From a virus: 24,929 nucleotides of DNA. Positions within the stretch are counted from its first letter, which is position 1. Each line of letters starts with the position of its first letter. The stretch spans positions 1 through 24,929 of IMG/VR virus record IMGVR_UViG_3300032117_001639; one strand, written 5' to 3'. The notes below the pieces were generated by a model. That model saw nothing but the letters and a program-made list of their open reading frames with translations. It did no database searches and had not been told where the DNA came from. Position numbers and translations under genes: made by a program. This document shows positions 6,599 through 12,909 of the stretch, piece by piece.

Positions 6599-7633
6599 CT
6601 ACTTTCGCAAGTAGGAATTATTATAGTTTTCAAATAAAAACATCCAATATGGATCTAGTGCTGAAAAATTACTAATACGTTTTGGTTTATTTTTAGCGTA
6701 GTGTGTTTCGCCAAACAGTTCATCTAACACTTCACGCATTTGCCAACGATGGGTGTTAGGATCTCCTTTGACTTTTGTAAAGGGTTCTTTGGTACTGATT
6801 GCCCAAATTTGAAAATCTTCTGTATCAAAGAATCCCAGTATATTTTTAGCAGTCGCTGGATCTATGTGCGTTCTATGTTCGTAAAGTGCAGTATACCAGT
6901 CTAGATTAAAGATACAGTACCAACGTAAGTCGGCTACAGTTTCAATTGGACGAGGACTAGATTTGATAACCGGATCTAAGAATTCTAACAGGGCAGGATC
7001 AATATTAGTTTTGTAATCTTCGTATATTGTTTCAGGAGTTCCTAATGTGTGATGAAACATGGCAGTATTGCCATTTGCAAAGAAATCATCGGTAGGTCCA
7101 AACAATTGATTACCGCACATTCCGCTTACATAGATTCCGTCAAATTCTTTAAAATTAAACTGATTGCTAGATGCAACTTTAATATTGTATTTGAATTCTT
7201 TACTAATCCTGCGATCAAACAGATCTCCGGATTCTATAATGCTGTTATATGTTCCGTAAACTCTAACTTGGTCTGGATCATTTGCATATTTTTGTAACAT
7301 GAAAAGTATAAACGTACTATCTAGACCGCCACTCCACATTACATTAATAGGCTGTCCTAATGCTAACAATTCTTTAGCACGTTGTTCTGCTATTTCAAAA
7401 AAACTACGATTGTAGTTGTCTTGTCTTGCAGGAATTGGATGTAACTGACTAATATTAAGATAATGTGGTAATGAACATGTTCTATCATAAATCATGTTAT
7501 GTGTATTCAATCCAAATCGTTCATACTTGTTGAACAACTCAGGAGAGTAATATTTAGATAGAAAATGCTGTAGCTGTCTTGGATTCTGTTTTAAATAGGT
7601 AGAAACGGCATGTGTATTATAATACAGAATCAT
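6599..7633 (-). CDS. Asparagine-synthase-like ATP pyrophosphatase (PP-loop), no glutaminase domain
   Basis: A 344-residue protein with the N-type ATP pyrophosphatase P-loop SGGLDST at 101-107, preceded by the strand PINVMW, and a second motif VSGMCGNQLFG near residues 166-176 in the place of the GDGGDELFGG-type loop of asparagine synthases. These enzymes adenylate a carboxylate or similar group before attack by ammonia or another nucleophile. The N-terminal 80 residues do not start with Cys and show no class II glutaminase features, so ammonia or an amine from another source would be used. QueC and thiouridylase signatures (paired CxxC) are absent. Real substrate unknown. It starts 8 nt after the solute-binding-protein gene stop. 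Confidence 0.75.
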   Translation of the reverse strand: MILYYNTHAVSTYLKQNPRQLQHFLSKYYSPELFNKYERFGLNTHNMIYDRTCSLPHYLNISQLHPIPARQDNYNRSFFEIAEQRAKELLALGQPINVMWSGGLDSTFILFMLQKYANDPDQVRVYGTYNSIIESGDLFDRRISKEFKYNIKVASSNQFNFKEFDGIYVSGMCGNQLFGPTDDFFANGNTAMFHHTLGTPETIYEDYKTNIDPALLEFLDPVIKSSPRPIETVADLRWYCIFNLDWYTALYEHRTHIDPATAKNILGFFDTEDFQIWAISTKEPFTKVKGDPNTHRWQMREVLDELFGETHYAKNKPKRISNFSALDPYWMFLFENYNNSYLRK

Positions 7634-7641
7634 CTACAACC

Positions 7642-8586
7642 TTAGTGCTTTTTGATTTGTTCTACAAGTCCAGGAGTAAAATAATCGGCAAATTTTGTAT
7701 AAACAACTTGTGTAGCATCAGCAAAACGCTGTTGCTCTTCAGTTGACATACGAATAACTTCAATACCGTCTGCTTCTGCACGAGCTTGTGTTTGTAAAAC
7801 ATCATCAATGCTGATGCTACGCTCGTAACGTGCCGCGGCTTGAGCTGATTCACTTACTACTTGTTGTAGTTCTGGACTTAGTGTATTCCAGAATTCACTA
7901 CCAACTAGAATGCTTGTTAGGAACAAGCTGTGTTCTGTGTGGTTAATATAATTGCTTACGCCTGCTTGGTTAAGTGCATAGATACGTGGATATGTACTTT
8001 CACCAATAGCAACATTTGCCTTACCTAAGTTTTCTGTAAGTTCTTCTAATTCCATTGGAACTACATCAGCACCTAATGTCTTGAATGTTTCAATCGCTAC
8101 TGGACTAAAACTTGTACGTAGTTTTACACCACGCAAGTCCTCAATTTTGCTAACTGGTTCGTTTCCTGGAATAATACGGAAACCGCCTGAGTATGTAAAT
8201 GCTAAACCTTTGATCTTTTTAGATTCTTGCAAGCTATCCAATAGCTGTTTACCAACTGCACCTTCGAACACACGAGTAGCATGGTCGTGATCTTTAAATA
8301 AGAATGGTAAATCTAATGCGAAGAAATCTTTGTTGATCTTACCCAATGTGATTGTGTAAGTTTGGCTCATTTCAATTAGGCCGTTGTCTAACAAATCTAC
8401 TAGACTATGCTTGTCAACTACAACACCGTTGTTATACTTTTCTGAGTATTCGCTCATAGTCATAACTTCGATATCTAATGCACCAGGTGCTCTTGCATTT
8501 ACTTCACCGGCAAATACCTTTGCGGCACGAATAAACAATTCGATTGGTTCGTGTGCTAAAACCCATTTTACGTGCTTAGTTGTCAT
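7642..8586 (-). CDS. TRAP-transporter (DctP-like) solute-binding protein without signal peptide
   Basis: A 314-residue DctP-family protein. Visible family features are ALDLPFLFKDHDHATRVFEG, KGLAFTYSGGFRIIPG, the signature block EDLRGVKLRTSFSPVAIETFKTLGADVVPM near 150-175 (Arg in KLRT usually salt-bridges a substrate carboxylate), and NYINHTEHSLF. Bacterial homologues are periplasmic and pass organic acids to DctQM permeases. This one begins MTTKHVKWVLAHEP with no hydrophobic leader, and no permease genes accompany it, so a cytoplasmic binding or decoy role must be considered. The ATG at 8586 has GGAG 8 nt upstream. It overlaps the preceding gene by 11 nt. Confidence 0.9.
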   Translation of the reverse strand: MTTKHVKWVLAHEPIELFIRAAKVFAGEVNARAPGALDIEVMTMSEYSEKYNNGVVVDKHSLVDLLDNGLIEMSQTYTITLGKINKDFFALDLPFLFKDHDHATRVFEGAVGKQLLDSLQESKKIKGLAFTYSGGFRIIPGNEPVSKIEDLRGVKLRTSFSPVAIETFKTLGADVVPMELEELTENLGKANVAIGESTYPRIYALNQAGVSNYINHTEHSLFLTSILVGSEFWNTLSPELQQVVSESAQAAARYERSISIDDVLQTQARAEADGIEVIRMSTEEQQRFADATQVVYTKFADYFTPGLVEQIKKH

Positions 8587-8857
8587 AATCAAAACTCCAG
8601 ATTTCTTTGTGGTTAACAATATCTATTTCCCGCTTCATTACGGGTACTTGCTTATTTATCAGTTCTCTAATGACTGTTTCGCTAGGTATTGCATCCTTAT
8701 TTATAATGCAAGAAACGGGTATCAATAAGTTTCGATACCCGTATTCCCGGACGTTTGAATCGTAATAAAAGTAATCTTTTATAGTGTAAAGATTACGGTC
8801 TTTTCCGCTTTGTGGGAATTCATTGATTTCAATGAGATATTCATTAAGAAACGACAT
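8576..8857 (-). CDS. Hypothetical protein
   Basis: A 93-residue protein starting MSFLNEYLIEINEF, rich in aromatic and acidic residues (LYTIKDYFYYDSN, EIWSFDYDN), with no motif I recognise. The ATG at 8857 overlaps the end of the DUF2061-like gene and its purine-rich AAGGAAG is very close to the start. An in-frame upstream start adds eight basic residues and looks unlikely. It is translationally linked to both neighbours: a 14-nt overlap upstream and an 11-nt overlap with the solute-binding-protein gene downstream. Confidence 0.7.
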   Translation of the reverse strand: MSFLNEYLIEINEFPQSGKDRNLYTIKDYFYYDSNVREYGYRNLLIPVSCIINKDAIPSETVIRELINKQVPVMKREIDIVNHKEIWSFDYDN

Positions 8858-9074
8858 CTTCCTTGACCTGCTTGCCAGCATCTATTTTATTCCATACTCT
8901 TTCATGGAAGTAGTATAATACGCTGTTAACCACTAGTGCAAAACTAACAACTCCGAGCCCTACCCAAGGATTACCACTAGCAATCCACCCACCAAAGAAA
9001 TTAGTAATTGTTACTAGAATTCTCCAGGTAACTACTTTGCCTAGGCTACGTGCGGCACGTTCGTAAAATTTCAT
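8844..9074 (-). CDS. DUF2061-family small membrane protein
   Basis: A 76-residue protein matching the DUF2061 pattern: an RAARSLGKVVTWRI start, two short hydrophobic segments (about 15-35 and 40-58) and the closing LYYFHERVWNKI. It would be an inner-membrane protein with both ends probably cytoplasmic. The family has no established function and occurs widely in bacteria and in some marine viruses. It starts 8 nt after the exported-protein gene stop with AAGGATAC as ribosome site. Confidence 0.85.
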   Translation of the reverse strand: MKFYERAARSLGKVVTWRILVTITNFFGGWIASGNPWVGLGVVSFALVVNSVLYYFHERVWNKIDAGKQVKEDVVS

Positions 9075-9082
9075 TTGTATCC

Positions 9083-9385
9083 TTAATTAGGCACTAATGC
9101 ACTTCTGTAGCAATTACAGTTAGCATCTAGGATTGCTTCCCAATGGTAACCATATGGTGCTTGTGGTGGAACAACTTGTGGCGCAGGGTAAACTGGCTGA
9201 GGCTGTACTACTACAACATCGGGCTGTCTCGGTCGAGCTAGCTCGTATCCAATTACTCCTCCAACAATACTAGGAACTACCCAACCGTATCCTGGACGAT
9301 AAACATAATGTCCTCCGCCGTGATGCCATTGGGCTTGTGCCAATGATGCGAAAGATAATAATATGATTGCTAAAACTTTTTTCAT
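9083..9385 (-). CDS. Small exported Pro/Val-rich protein
   Basis: A 100-residue protein with a clear Sec signal peptide: MKKVLAIILLSF, then ASLAQAQ with a likely cut after AQA near residue 19. The mature part starts WHHGGGHYVYRPGYGW, has a Gly-rich hydrophobic patch (IVGGVIGYELA) and a Pro/Val/Gln-rich centre, and ends with a Cys-x-Cys pair (NCNCYRS). There is no lipobox, so it is probably periplasmic. Similar short secreted His/Gly/Pro-rich proteins occur in Proteobacteria, suggesting host origin. A strong AAGGAG precedes the ATG. Envelope modification during infection is a guess. Confidence 0.75.
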   Translation of the reverse strand: MKKVLAIILLSFASLAQAQWHHGGGHYVYRPGYGWVVPSIVGGVIGYELARPRQPDVVVVQPQPVYPAPQVVPPQAPYGYHWEAILDANCNCYRSALVPN

Positions 9386-9395
9386 TTTATTCTCC

Positions 9396-10451
9396 TTATT
9401 CTTTAATTATTGCACAAACACTATAATGAATTGTTAGTACTGGAAAACTAAGGCTTAAACCAAACACTTTAAGTATTGCATCAATTAGCTTGATGAATTG
9501 TGCTATGAGTAAACCTAAGAAGTTAATACAAAATAATTTCATATCGCCTAATAACTGACTAAGATCTTTCCATGCCGAATCAACAAATGGATTAAATGGA
9601 AATTCCCAGTCAAATGGTTTGCCGAATGGTGACAATGTGAAATTTTTAAGATATGCTAATATTTCTTCTGCTGTAACTACTGCTTTGTTCAAGGCCGCTT
9701 TTACAAAATCTACAATAGCATCTTGGATTGCTTTTATTGTTGGACCGCCTAATGCAATAAGCGCAACAATCTCTTCTCCGATTGCCGATAAAGCCGTGTT
9801 CCATATTGTGCTCAATGGTGGAGGGAAAGTGCCAGGGCTAGTGATGTAATCATATGCCGCTAATCCTGTTTTAATTGCATCAAAAATTAATTTTATTTTT
9901 TGTAACAATGCAGACCACAAACTTACCATTACATTTTTAACGATATTAGCAATATCAATTTGAGGAGCTTCAGAGCCACCCCAAGTTTCAAATGGAATTC
10001 CTAAAAAATTTAATAAAGACTTCAGGTCATCGATTGCAGTATGGTACAAGTTTGTAATTGCTGTAAGAAGTTTTTCATACAAGTTGTCACTAAACAAGTC
10101 ACTTACGGTTAAATTTAAAATAGGTAACGATAAATCTAAATCTAATAATTTACCAACAACTGCTTCTAACGCCTTAAGTAATGCATTTAACAATTGCCAT
10201 ATAGGTTCTAGATAACTTTTCATTATATAATTGTAAAGTCTAGATATAGCGTCTTTGATTTGAGCGTAAGTATCGATAATACCCGAGTTAGCACAACTCA
10301 TTCCCATAAATTCAAAACTAATACCAGTTACTGTGTATTCTTTTCCGTCAGGCAACGAACTGTAAACTGTATTAAACAATCCTTGCATTGTAAAGGCTTT
10401 GTTTAAGTCTACAGTCGTTGTAGCAGGAATGGATACAACATTAACAGTCAT
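9396..10451 (-). CDS. Hypothetical large amphipathic helical protein
   Basis: A 351-residue protein with a short beta-rich N-terminus containing SFEFMGMSCANSG (about 46-58), then a long series of Leu/Ile-rich amphipathic helices from about 60 to the end, broken by Pro-rich turns such as SPGTFPPPLSTIW and NPFVDSAW. Charges are sparse and several stretches are hydrophobic enough to contact membrane. No domain is recognised. It begins 1 nt after the Hc1-like stop with no ribosome site of its own, so it is coupled to it. Possible virion or injected protein, or a membrane-active protein; undecided. Confidence 0.7.
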   Translation of the reverse strand: MTVNVVSIPATTTVDLNKAFTMQGLFNTVYSSLPDGKEYTVTGISFEFMGMSCANSGIIDTYAQIKDAISRLYNYIMKSYLEPIWQLLNALLKALEAVVGKLLDLDLSLPILNLTVSDLFSDNLYEKLLTAITNLYHTAIDDLKSLLNFLGIPFETWGGSEAPQIDIANIVKNVMVSLWSALLQKIKLIFDAIKTGLAAYDYITSPGTFPPPLSTIWNTALSAIGEEIVALIALGGPTIKAIQDAIVDFVKAALNKAVVTAEEILAYLKNFTLSPFGKPFDWEFPFNPFVDSAWKDLSQLLGDMKLFCINFLGLLIAQFIKLIDAILKVFGLSLSFPVLTIHYSVCAIIKE

Positions 10452-10452
10452 A

Positions 10453-10641
10453 TTACTTTGATTCTTTACGAGCGTTCTTAACTGCTGTTACATCGTTGCG
10501 TGTTTCTTTGCACAACTTTGCAAGTTCTTGCAAGTGTTTACGAACACGAGTACCTGCGGCACTAACACCTTTGTCGTAAAACTTTTCGAAGTCACCTTCC
10601 ATTGTTTCTACTAATTTTGTAAATTCTGCGTATTTTGACAT
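10453..10641 (-). CDS. Histone H1-like (Hc1-type) DNA-binding protein
   Basis: A 62-residue basic helical protein: MSKYAEFTKLVETMEGDFEKFYDKG, then AAGTRVRKHLQEL and RNDVTAVKNARKESK. The pattern matches the conserved helical part of Hc1-like bacterial histones, with (K)AAGTRVRK as its best mark, though the Lys/Ala tail of chlamydial Hc1 is absent. Such proteins bind and compact DNA. In a phage it could coat host or viral DNA, or be packaged. It has a strong AAGGAG site and is followed 1 nt later by the 351-residue gene. Confidence 0.75.
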   Translation of the reverse strand: MSKYAEFTKLVETMEGDFEKFYDKGVSAAGTRVRKHLQELAKLCKETRNDVTAVKNARKESK

Positions 10642-10651
10642 ATAATTCTCC

Positions 10652-10942
10652 TTATGCTAGTTTAATGCCGGTTGTTTGTTGGATGTATGTATCTGCGGCA
10701 TCTTTAATAGTTGCGGCCAATACCATAATGCTATTTTTGTTAATTGTAACATCTGCATCTGGATCTGTAGTAAACAAAAATGGCACTAGTCCAATTCCAT
10801 CCTTAGTAGCTGTTAAGCACAATGGCTTTTTAACCTTGACACCGAGTGGGCCATCTTCTACTAACTTAGCAACAATCTCTTCACCTGCTGTGGTTTTGAT
10901 TGTTACAATTTCACCTTCTGCTATACCTTTTGAAATTAACAT
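10652..10942 (-). CDS. Hypothetical beta-barrel protein, Sm/LSm-like candidate
   Basis: A 96-residue protein whose first half, GEIVTIKTTAGEEIVAKLVED followed by GVKVKKPLCL, reads like the Sm1 strands of an Sm/LSm barrel (function-to-strand pattern hxhxxxxGxxhxGxh). A later NSIMVLAATI resembles the closing strand. An Sm-like structure of putative cyanophage origin has been described, which makes this plausible, but no sequence identity can be claimed here. An RNA-binding ring would be the expected role. It follows the glutaredoxin gene by 1 nt with AAAAGG as ribosome site. Confidence 0.6.
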   Translation of the reverse strand: MLISKGIAEGEIVTIKTTAGEEIVAKLVEDGPLGVKVKKPLCLTATKDGIGLVPFLFTTDPDADVTINKNSIMVLAATIKDAADTYIQQTTGIKLA

Positions 10943-10943
10943 A

Positions 10944-11171
10944 TTATACCTTTTCGAAATGTTTCTTGAGTTCTGTGAACCCGCCTATTAATTTATCGTC
11001 TAAAAAGATTTGCGGTACAGTTCTGGCATTAGGTACTGCTTCCAATAATTGTTCACGTGTATAATCTTTGTTAATGTTTCTTTCTTCGTATTCAATGCCT
11101 TTCATTTTGAGCAAGCCCTTAGCTTGGTCACAAAATGGGCAGGCGTTTTTACTCCATACTATTGCTTTCAT
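10944..11171 (-). CDS. grx: Glutaredoxin (dithiol)
   Basis: A 75-residue thioredoxin-fold protein. Redox motif CPFC (C11, C14), cis-proline motif TVPQIF near residue 52, and the glutathione-binding GGF followed by ELKKHFE are all in place. Dithiol glutaredoxins reduce ribonucleotide reductase using glutathione, matching its position directly downstream of nrdB. T4 and many T4-like phages keep a glutaredoxin (nrdC) for this. Ribosome site AAAAGGA. The CPFC motif argues against a monothiol (CGFS) Fe-S-carrying glutaredoxin. Confidence 0.93.
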   Translation of the reverse strand: MKAIVWSKNACPFCDQAKGLLKMKGIEYEERNINKDYTREQLLEAVPNARTVPQIFLDDKLIGGFTELKKHFEKV

Positions 11172-11188
11172 ATTATTCCTTTTTACTA

Positions 11189-12289
11189 TTATAAACTAGG
11201 TAACGCATCATAATCAAGTATTTCTGACATGACGCCGATAACATAGTTAGTCGATTCTGATTCTTGTAGAGCAGTTTGTTTACTGCTAGTATTAACGTGT
11301 TTGTTAAACCAAGGAATTGGAGTTGACTTTGGAGCGGCTTGTTGATATTTGATACCAATATCTTTGAGTGCGCTGACTGCTGTGTAGTCTACAAAGTCTT
11401 TTAGAATGTTTGCGTTCAATCCAATAACTGGTCCTTTTTGGAACAAGTAATCTGCCCATTGTTTTTCTTCACGGATAACATCCATATACAATGCATAGAC
11501 TTCTTGTTCGCACTCTAACTTAGCTTCAGCAAAACGTGGATCTTCTTTAACCACTTGGTTGATCAAATAAGCTGTCCAACCTTTGTGTAGTAATTCATCT
11601 TGTAAAATCAAACTGATAATGTTACCATTACCGATAAAGATTTTATTCTCAACCATTGCTAGGCTTGTAGCAAATGATACCATAAAGCGGAAAGCTTCTA
11701 GAGCATAGCTAGCATTAAGAGCTAACCAAATAGCCTTAACATGTTCACGCTCGTCAAGGAACGAACCCATTTGTTTCATGCTATTACAAATGTGTAATGT
11801 TTCGTAGTAGTTGCCTACATTTGATGCCATATTAATAATTTCTTGTGTGTCGTGGATTGTGTTGAACACATCCTTTGGCACATTATAGATATTACGAATT
11901 ATATGGCTGTAGCTCTTACTGTGGATGTTGGTTTCGAAGAAACCCCAGTTGTACATGAGAGCTTCAAGTTCGGGCAAGGAACACACTGGAGTAAATACCT
12001 GCGTTGGTCCACGACCTTGAAGACTATCAAGTGCTGTTTGACGTAATAAATTGCTAGTAAAAATATGTTTAACTGCATCGCTTGCATCCTTAAAATCATT
12101 TGCGTCTTTGGTAAGACTAATCTCTTCGGGTTGCCAGAAGAAGCCTCGGGCTGTCGCTTCAAAGTCTGCAATCTTTTTGTACTTGACTTCTTCAAAACGT
12201 TGGATGGTAACTGGGCCCGCTGGATCCAAAAACATCTTACGTGAAAGATAGTCTGTCTTTGTATTTAAGTTATATTGTTCTTTACTCAT
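11189..12289 (-). CDS. nrdB: Class Ia ribonucleotide reductase beta subunit
   Basis: A 366-residue R2 protein that houses the diiron-tyrosyl radical. Equivalents of the E. coli ligands are visible: D84 in LDSLQGR, E115 and H118 in FFETNIHSKSY, E204 in ALEAFRF, E238 and H241 in QDELLH, plus the radical tyrosine (HSKSY). One oddity: an Asn is inserted between E115 and H118, giving E-x3-H rather than E-x2-H. The C-terminal tail (VIGVMSEILDYDALPSL) resembles the peptide that docks on NrdA. The start ATG shares its A with the TAA of the aldolase (TAATG), so translation is coupled. No Shine-Dalgarno is needed or obvious. Confidence 0.97.
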   Translation of the reverse strand: MSKEQYNLNTKTDYLSRKMFLDPAGPVTIQRFEEVKYKKIADFEATARGFFWQPEEISLTKDANDFKDASDAVKHIFTSNLLRQTALDSLQGRGPTQVFTPVCSLPELEALMYNWGFFETNIHSKSYSHIIRNIYNVPKDVFNTIHDTQEIINMASNVGNYYETLHICNSMKQMGSFLDEREHVKAIWLALNASYALEAFRFMVSFATSLAMVENKIFIGNGNIISLILQDELLHKGWTAYLINQVVKEDPRFAEAKLECEQEVYALYMDVIREEKQWADYLFQKGPVIGLNANILKDFVDYTAVSALKDIGIKYQQAAPKSTPIPWFNKHVNTSSKQTALQESESTNYVIGVMSEILDYDALPSL

Positions 12290-12909
12290 TAATATTTTCC
12301 TGATGCAAGTACTATCTTGCAAATATGTTCTAATCGTTCAATGTGTTCATAGGCACGCCATGGGCTAGTATCAATAGCAACTACTCCATGCCCTTTGATG
12401 CCTACAATGTCATAGGCAATGTTTCCATTGTCATCTAATTCTAATTTTTCAAAACACTGGTCGGCTAGTTCTTGACTAATAGGAGGAACTTCAGGTACAT
12501 TGGGTGCTACTCGAGTATAACGACTAAGTTCTGGAAAGTCATTAACCACAGTACTTAAATCAATACCGGCATGCATGGCCGCTACACAATATGTAGGGTG
12601 TACATGTACAACAACACGAACTTCGTCACTATGCTGACCCATTGCTCTTTGTAGACCAAAGTGTAATGGAATCTCTCCACTAGGCTTTAGATTTGCACTG
12701 ATATCTGTATAGTGTTCTTCTTGCCACAATAAACCATGTATGCTGATTTTCTTAAATTGGTCTGGCTGTAGAGTTTGTTTGCGTACTCCACTAGGTGTGA
12801 TATAAAAATGATCACGATCGTGATGTCGTATGCTTACATTACCATCACGACTGGTAATCCAATTACGCTTATATGCGTCTACAAGTATATCACAAATAGT
12901 TTCTAACAT
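12289..12909 (-). CDS. Class II aldolase/adducin-family protein
   Basis: A 206-residue zinc-dependent aldolase-fold protein. It has the phosphate-binding GNVSIR (24-29) and TPSGVRK, then PSGEIPLHFGLQ with the likely catalytic Glu, zinc ligands HVHP and GHG, and a final EHIERLEHI. These match L-fuculose-1-phosphate aldolase, RhaD, AraD and MtnB relatives, which cleave or isomerise sugar phosphates. The exact substrate cannot be told. All key residues appear intact. It sits between nrdA and nrdB with TAATG overlaps on both sides, so it is made in step with ribonucleotide reductase. A role in supplying or removing a pentose or methylthioribose phosphate is speculation. Confidence 0.9.
   Translation of the reverse strand: MLETICDILVDAYKRNWITSRDGNVSIRHHDRDHFYITPSGVRKQTLQPDQFKKISIHGLLWQEEHYTDISANLKPSGEIPLHFGLQRAMGQHSDEVRVVVHVHPTYCVAAMHAGIDLSTVVNDFPELSRYTRVAPNVPEVPPISQELADQCFEKLELDDNGNIAYDIVGIKGHGVVAIDTSPWRAYEHIERLEHICKIVLASGKY

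Noticed and set aside
6582-6610. TTGCGA-N17-TATAAT as a promoter for iscU
   Set aside because: Spacing is ideal, but the start would fall past the TAGGAG ribosome site, leaving about 4 nt of leader. Not listed as a promoter.
6599-7633. QueC (deazaguanine pathway) identity for the PP-loop protein
   Set aside because: The C-terminal zinc-binding cysteines of QueC are absent, and the second motif resembles asparagine synthases.
10944-11171. Monothiol glutaredoxin acting with IscU/IscA
   Set aside because: The active site is CPFC, not CGFS, and the gene directly follows nrdB, so reductase support is the simpler role.
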